Assembly (NCBI RefSeq): GCF_030269925.1
Contig: NC_085121.1
Location: 7,085,501 to 7,149,500 of the forward strand
DNA length: 64,000 bases
From: Bombyx mori
Taxonomy: Eukaryota > Arthropoda > Insecta > Lepidoptera > Bombycidae
Direction of reading: 5' to 3'
Every line of letters begins with the position of its first letter. Positions within the stretch are counted from its first letter, which is position 1. The position numbers were made by a program, and so were the translations under genes. Below the pieces are notes generated by a model, which saw only the letters and a list, made by a program, of their open reading frames with translations, ran no database searches and was not told the origin of the DNA. Below, one piece after another: positions 60,901-64,000 of the stretch.

Positions 60901-62362
60901 ATCGGTTTTGGCGGGAGCAGTTTTGTCCTTCGTTTCAGGTAACGCTTCGTGCGAATGCTCTAGACTGTTCTCGTTACTACCCTCTCTGATTGTGTGAGGG
61001 TCGTCATAGTGATGCGAGCCGGACGAGCTGTCTTGAGACGACAGCTGTCCGAGCGATGAATGTTTGGCCGTCTTCGAAATCTTCGCGTTTCTTGAAAACG
61101 CTTTGGTGAACGATGACCGAAGCTGTATACAATATTCGACGTGTACAATCATATTGATCACTATAGATGTTGATACGAGTGAAAGTAATGTATGATTATC
61201 ACTAGGAACGTATATTTACGATGCATTAGAATGGAATTTAGCTTGAGCGATTTATTGAAGTGCTCAAAATCATACCACAGATATGAGAATGAAAGTAACA
61301 TGATTGCAATATTTACATCGCATGATCTATACATATAAATAAAATTAGAGTGTCTGTTTGTAACATTAAAATACACCAAATTAACATTTTTTACAATTTT
61401 TGTCAGTCTGTCTGTCTGTCTCTGCTAATCTCTGGAACGGCTGGACCGATTTTGATGAGACTTTCACTAATAGGTAGCTGATGATATAAGGACTTAGGCT
61501 ATTTTTTTTAGACTAGCTTCGCCCCGCGGCTTCACCCGCAGTTATTGTCGTACCGCGCGCAACATGGCGGGACTCGGCTATCAATAATAAAATTTAATGT
61601 ATCCGAAGCGAAGCGAGCGCGGGTAGTAATCAAATAAACATAGCTTCAAATGTGACATGAATGAAAGTGCGAAATGTGTGTCGAGAAACCTTTCAGTACA
61701 ATTACTTTCATGGTGAAGTTTCTAAAGGAATTTTACGTTAAAATATTATTGAATACAGATTTGATTGCGGCTCTGTGAAACCATTATCTATTGCCTATTA
61801 ATAGAGTGGATGTTTATCTTCAATCAGTTAATGGAGAAAAATGAAATTTACATAACACATACAACAAAGGTAAGAGAGAAAAGTATTCTTGTACGAACTT
61901 ATGTTTGAACAAGTGTGAATAAGCATATGAATGTTGACTAAGCCTATAGAATGTTTTTGGTTATTGTAATATTTTAGTGTGCGTATTATGGACTTGTTCT
62001 TAAGGAGCGCTTAGTGTATATTTCATGAATCTAATAATTTATCGGTAAAATATTGTTTAAGTTTTTTTTTATGTTTGAGCATTTACTGGTGGTGGCCCGG
62101 AGACCTTTCCAGTTTTACCAGGGCAGGTGAAATGGTTTAAGTATTATTTCTGCTTTCCTGTTTTTTCTTATCCTATCTTTTTCTATACAACAGTACTTAC
62201 CCATCCTTTCTTTTTGTGCTTCTTGTCATGTGGCGCTGAAGACCCACTGCTTAGACTGTTGATACTTGAGACACTGTCGGTTGACAGATGCCTTGTGATG
62301 GCGCCATTACCGGTTTGTGCGCTGCGTTGCGGTGATGACTGTTGCGTTTGTGTCGGAGGATC
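51831..62362 (-). CDS. sick: Neuron navigator (sickie/NAV family), C-terminal 884 residues, 13 exons, 5' end outside window
   Basis: Joined minus-strand exons: 62201-62362, 60888-61122, 59158-59297, 58885-59040, 58496-58790, 57491-58142, 56470-56619, 55561-55757, 54984-55092, 53590-53782, 52499-52657, 52029-52112, 51831-51953. They total 2655 bases, 884 residues plus TAA. Every intron is GT-AG and phases agree throughout. The product aligns from memory to vertebrate NAV1-3: KKGWLRSSFTKAF linker, coiled coil, the SGKTTW...DYIVRK domain, P-loop GPSGTGKS, Walker B VVVLDNL, HHNFRWLLTANHMEPVKGF, WNYSIVPY and a final DPLLNMLMRLQEAANYS. NAV proteins bind microtubule plus ends and steer axons and cell migration; fly sickie is also implicated in cofilin/actin control and innate immunity. 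The N-terminal calponin-homology and EB-binding part must lie to the right of 64000. Introns carry transposon fragments but no exon is broken. Confidence 0.95.
52029..52112 (-). CDS. sick: sick exon: small penultimate exon
   Basis: 28 residues in phase 0, TLRPITVDDVGGEESSQDAT and ANNNQDPL. It matches the LRPEDVG...GDPL spacing of NAV proteins. Acceptor cattgcag, donor TTG|gtaaat. Confidence 0.93.
52499..52657 (-). CDS. sick: sick exon: WNYSIVPY block
   Basis: 53 residues in phase 0: AWFADVWNYSIVPYASEAVR, EGVALYGRRRHAAVDPLQHI, KASYPWREPNHSH. NAV proteins read DLWNYSIIPYLLEAVREGLQ...GRR here. Acceptor attccag, donor CAT|gtaagc. Confidence 0.96.
53338..53521 (+). repeat. Short poly(A) retroposon family copy in a sick intron
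   Basis: CAACCCACTAAGATTTTCAT, CGGATCTTCTCAGTGGGTCG, GCACTGCTCTTGCTAGGGCT and GAGCCCCGTGAGCTCACTTA. Antisense to sick. Confidence 0.88.
53590..53782 (-). CDS. sick: sick exon: C-terminal AAA+ lid region
   Basis: Codes YLRRKLFSLELRLGRREPAL, ATVLEWLPGVWSTLNAFLEA, HSSSDVTVGPRLFLACPMDL, EASQ. HSSSDVTIGPRLFLSCP is the matching NAV string. Acceptor taatacag, donor CAG|gtagat. Confidence 0.97.
54554..54671 (-). repeat. Jockey-type LINE 3' UTR in a sick intron
   Basis: T-run then ATTGCCCTTGTAGGCAGACG, GGCCCACCTGATGGTGAGTG and GACTTCAGCAATGCCAGGGG, the reverse complement of the LINE end seen at 1600-1724. Inserted in the same orientation as the gene. Confidence 0.88.
54984..55092 (-). CDS. sick: sick exon: post-Walker B segment
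   Basis: Codes TMSQATCNTTNLQLHHNFRW then LLTANHMEPVKGFLA with split codons at both ends (Gly, Arg). Almost residue for residue the NAV pattern NLQLHHNFRWVLCANH.EPVKGFL. Acceptor gttctgcag, donor CTAG|gtaata. Confidence 0.97.
55561..55757 (-). CDS. sick: sick exon: Walker B region
   Basis: Starts VDRKSCNELRAYLANIAEQC, then PSVVVLDNLQHASALGDAFA and GLLPPDNRNMPVIIG. VVVLDN is the Walker B strand; Asn stands where classical AAA+ ATPases have the catalytic Glu. From memory vertebrate NAVs also have LDNL at this place, so this is a family trait rather than a defect. This exon is notably GC-rich against its introns. Confidence 0.96.
56100..56340 (+). repeat. Bm1 SINE, 5'-truncated, in a sick intron
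   Basis: GCTAGTGGCAGGATCTCTTA, GTAGGTACCACCACCCTTCC, GGGTGGGGCAGCCGTTTTAA and CCACCCATTTATCCAATAAAA. Confidence 0.9.
56470..56619 (-). CDS. sick: sick exon: AAA+ P-loop (Walker A)
   Basis: Codes YVSLLSEHRRVILCGPSGTG then KSYLAAKLAEFYVQKT and QRRGNPAEAVATF. GPSGTGKS is a Walker A nucleotide-binding loop; the surrounding EHRRVIL and YLA..LAE are hallmarks of NAV proteins. Enters in phase 2 (finishing an Arg codon) and leaves in phase 2 (AA of an Asn codon). Confidence 0.97.
56728..56862. repeat. TATT/TGTA-rich microsatellite in sick intron
   Basis: Imperfect array of TTTA, TGTA and TTCA tetranucleotides over about 135 bases. It explains the long lysine-free hydrophobic reading across this stretch, which is not a gene. 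Confidence 0.85.
57355..57449. repeat. Perfect 95-bp palindrome in a sick intron
   Basis: Arms 57355-57401 and 57403-57449 are exact reverse complements over 47 bases, separated by one base at 57402. Each arm starts ATTTATACAATAG and ends CAGTATATA. It lies 41 bases inside the intron downstream of the 57491-58142 exon, so the sick transcript would contain an almost loopless 47-bp hairpin. Confidence 0.97.
57491..58142 (-). CDS. sick: sick exon: NAV central domain before the AAA+ module
   Basis: The longest exon, 652 bases. Starts VADSQGDTTDGKKIAIAVYL, passes a low-complexity Asn/Ser stretch (NKSNTNSLKSNKSTHSSS), then enters the strongly conserved NAV block: YTYISGKTTWQNLDYIVRKS, LGLNTDSITSYHLGE, PELLPCGYIVG and SLAFDSLIPKNIVYR. 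The last residues lead directly to the AAA+ domain. Acceptor cattgtag, donor ATAG|gtgagt. A perfect palindrome begins 41 bases after the donor. Confidence 0.95.
58496..58790 (-). CDS. sick: sick exon: linker between coiled coil and central domain
   Basis: 98 residues plus one base. Starts ASIDIHSQPLDLDFMS and ends AIGESYSDI(G). It looks mainly disordered, with a proline-lysine patch (VLPPPKSRELA). Acceptor tgttcccag, donor ATTG|gtaagc. An internal ATG in this stretch is not the gene start, because the reading frame continues upstream across a good acceptor. Confidence 0.9.
58885..59040 (-). CDS. sick: sick exon: end of coiled coil
   Basis: 52 residues, phase 0 to phase 0. Begins NEMLNLKQNNERLQRLV, continuing the coiled coil, then a Ser/Gly-rich SLAGSQSSLGTGGSAVEDPR and FSLADQSTMHQ. 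Acceptor aatttcag, donor CAG|gtaatc. Confidence 0.92.
59158..59297 (-). CDS. sick: sick exon: start of coiled coil
   Basis: Codes KDESVLVDELKRQLREKDLVLTDIRLEALSSAHQLESLKDTVIKMR, written here in parts: KDESVLVDELKRQLREKD then LVLTDIRLEALSSAHQ then LESLKDTVIKMR. The leucine spacing is that of an amphipathic helix, as in the NAV coiled coil. Acceptor gttattttag, donor AGG|gtaagt; enters in phase 1 (completing a Glu codon) and leaves in phase 0. Confidence 0.9.
60752..60842 (+). repeat. Decayed Bm1 tail in a sick intron
   Basis: GGCGGTATTCACGTAGCGGT, GTCTCTAGGTCCCGGGAACC and CTAGAGCAATAAAAT track the Bm1 3' end loosely. Confidence 0.4.
60888..61122 (-). CDS. sick: sick exon: LRSSFTKAF basic motif and Ser-rich region
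   Basis: Begins LRSSFTKAFSRNAKISK, the conserved NAV motif that follows KKGW, then a Ser/His/Glu-rich acidic stretch (HSSLGQLSSQDSSSG, EALPETKDKTAPAKTDEQTK). Acceptor tatacag, donor AAAG|gtaaga, phase 0 in and 1 out. A decayed Bm1 tail lies in the intron immediately 3' of it (60752-60842). Confidence 0.9.
61385..61628 (+). repeat. Interspersed repeat with (GTCT)n and 'ggctggaccgattttgat' motif in a sick intron
   Basis: GTCAGTCTGTCTGTCTGTCT, TGGAACGGCTGGACCGATTT and a terminal part GCCCCGCGGCTTCACCCGC with CGAAGCGAAGCGAGCGCGGG. Typical of widespread lepidopteran repeats; class uncertain. Confidence 0.6.
62201..62362 (-). CDS. sick: sick exon: Ser-rich linker ending in KKKGW
   Basis: Codes 54 residues in phase 0, from DPPTQTQQ through LSTDSVSSINSLSSGS to a basic KKHKKKGW. 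The acceptor is ...ttgaattccaag and the donor TGG|gtaagt. This basic stretch precedes LRSSF in NAV proteins, and the next exon begins with exactly that, so the join is secure. The 5' boundary is the least certain of the set because its pyrimidine tract is weak. Further 5' exons are not visible in 62363-64000. Confidence 0.8.
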
Positions 62363-62707
62363 CTTGGAATTCAAGATTGAGATTCGAAATGAAATAACCA
62401 AGATACTAAAGCTTATTTTAAGTAGATTCCATGACGGCTACTGAATTGCGAACGTGACATAATTTAGCCCCCTCCGGGTGTAGCTGGAATAGTCCCTTAA
62501 AATAATAATGAAATAAGTAGTAGTCGCAGTTTCATTTTTCCAAATGGAAAGGCAAAGATATCACACCATACAGCCTAAATAATGAAATAAATGAAAGAAA
62601 AACGACATACTTTTTTACTGACAGGTAAACGAAGTCAGAGAGAACATAGTATTATTCGATTACCGAAATCCACAGATAATGCAGGTTAATGCCGCCATCT
62701 TTCTTTT

Positions 62708-63125
62708 TTTTTTATTGCCCTTGTAGGCAGACGAGCATACGGCCCACCTGATGGTGAGTGGTTACCGTCGCCCATGGACTTCAGCAATGCCAGGGGCAGA
62801 GCCAAGCCGCTGCCTACCGCTTAATACTCTCCACAAGCCTCGTTTCAAGAAGGACATGTCAGAGCGCTCGGGAAACACCGTGGAGGGGAGCTCATTCCAT
62901 AGCCGGATGGTACGTGGCAAAAAAGACCTCTGGAAACGCACTGTGGATTACCACAGTGGCTCCAGGTAGTGGATAAACTCTAATCCGGTGGCGGGCGGTG
63001 CGATGGTAAAAACGAGATGCCGGTATCATCTCGAACAATTCCTCAGAGCACTCCCCATGGAACATACGGTACAAAATACAGAGGGAACCGAAGTCCCTCC
63101 GCAGACCCAGAGGCTCCAAATCTAT
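62708..63125 (-). pseudogene. Jockey-type LINE, 5'-truncated 3' end, in a sick intron
   Basis: Reverse complement of ~1300-1720: 3' UTR and poly(A) (T-run at ~62703-62713), then coding sequence giving LEPLGLRRDFGSLCILYRMF and HGECSEELFEMIPASRFYHR. Breaks off near 63125. Younger-looking than the copies at 29958 and 33165. Confidence 0.9.
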
Positions 63126-63872
63126 CTTGAGACATGGGGGTCTTAGTTATGTATAATAGTAAAATTTCGCGACGGAAAAGGCCTGGGTACCTACCGAAGG
63201 CAGGATGCGATAAAGTAAAAAAAAACTTGTTGATTTTTATTAAAAGATGCTGTTCCTTCATCGTGGAAATGATTAATAAGTACTTTGCACAATTATAAAA
63301 CCTTTGAAAGATCACACGAATTCAATTCAGAGGGAATAAAATAGTATTAAAATTCATTACGATACAAAAAAAAAAACATTTCAACTCAAAAGACTTTCCA
63401 AATACATTGATTAATTTTAGTAAAACACGGCAGTTTAAATTTTTTTTTTCTACGCGTAATCGTTTGAGAACATTTAGTCATTATCTTATCAATACAAATG
63501 CTTACGATATCAAAAATATTTACAATACGCATTCCTTATATATCGATAGGTGTGTTTTCAATAAATGAAAGAACAGATGTGTTCACGTGAAACTTAAACA
63601 AAATCTTTGCATGAATTTTCAATTGAAATTCATGCATTGAAATTCTGCGGCACAAAACTATATAAGTGCGAGTGTCCAACGAGTATCCACAAACATATCA
63701 ATTATTTGTGTAAACATAAAATACATGTTTTTCATCAGCAAATATATGTAAATTTACTACGAGTATTTACTATTGTTCAAACACTTGTATGTCGCCGGTA
63801 TTGGCCAATATTTATTCAGTAAGAGATTTTTTTTATTAACACTTGAATTTGTAATAAAACTTACATCATATT
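63126..63872. other. No exon recognised upstream of the last visible sick exon
   Basis: AT-rich intron-like DNA. No NAV-family motif is readable on the minus strand here, so the next 5' exon is presumably outside the window. Confidence 0.5.
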
Positions 63873-63931
63873 AGGCTGTTTCTGCCGTGAAGTAGCTATG
63901 CGTTCCGGTTTGAAGGGTAGAGGGAGTCGTA
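63873..63931 (+). repeat. Bm1 SINE fragment
   Basis: GGCTGTTTCTGCCGTGAAGT and CGGTTTGAAGGGTAGAGG match the Bm1 middle; both ends are lost. Confidence 0.7.
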
Positions 63932-64000
63932 ATACAATCAAGACTTTGAGTCTTGAGTCGCGGAATTCAAGTTTTCGTCTCTATATACTATAGACGGTTA

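Overview
The window looks like lepidopteran nuclear DNA, most probably silkworm (Bombyx mori or a close relative). It is AT-rich and dominated by non-coding DNA. It carries about twenty copies, intact to badly decayed, of the tRNA-derived SINE I recognise as Bombyx Bm1. It also carries jockey-type and RTE-type LINE remnants, a solo LTR, hAT and piggyBac-type DNA transposon derivatives and several poly(A)-tailed short repeats. Family names come from memory of sequence; no database was searched.

Two protein-coding genes are clear. At 44838-46277 (+) lies an intronless 479-codon ORF whose N-terminal part matches the centrosomal/ciliary protein FOP (CEP43, FGFR1OP). On the minus strand, from 62362 down to 51831, thirteen exons form the C-terminal 884 residues of a neuron navigator protein, the orthologue of vertebrate NAV1/2/3 and Drosophila sickie (sick). 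All twelve introns within the span have GT-AG ends and every exon phase agrees. The exons encode a Ser-rich basic linker, a predicted coiled coil, the NAV central domain, an AAA+ module with a P-loop, and the conserved NAV C-terminus. The 5' exons of this gene lie beyond the right edge of the window.

Layout: 0.7-3.6 kb, SINE and LINE fragments plus a nested retroposon pair; 3.6-9.6 kb, mostly unannotatable; 9.7-10.0 kb, a hAT MITE with perfect 8-bp target duplications; 10-15.5 kb, SINE relics; 16.05-17.54 kb, a piggyBac-like element deleted internally between TTAA sites; 19-25 kb, an unassigned candidate exon, an LTR fragment, an RTE relic and a 390-bp repeat; 28-34.5 kb, LINE tails and a solo LTR with a heat-shock-element-like promoter; 36-42 kb, Bm1 copies and other repeats; 44.8-46.3 kb, FOP; 47.7-48.9 kb, a hAT MITE inserted into a Bm1 copy; 51.8-64 kb, the navigator gene, whose introns hold Bm1 and LINE pieces and a perfect 95-bp palindrome.

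Nothing suggests the two genes are functionally coupled beyond both being linked to the microtubule cytoskeleton. I found no operons, CRISPR arrays, rRNA genes or intact tRNA genes. I see no clear undescribed multi-gene system; the most unusual items are the intronic palindrome, the nested retroposon pair with conserved hairpins, the HSE-bearing LTR and the self-deleted piggyBac-like element.
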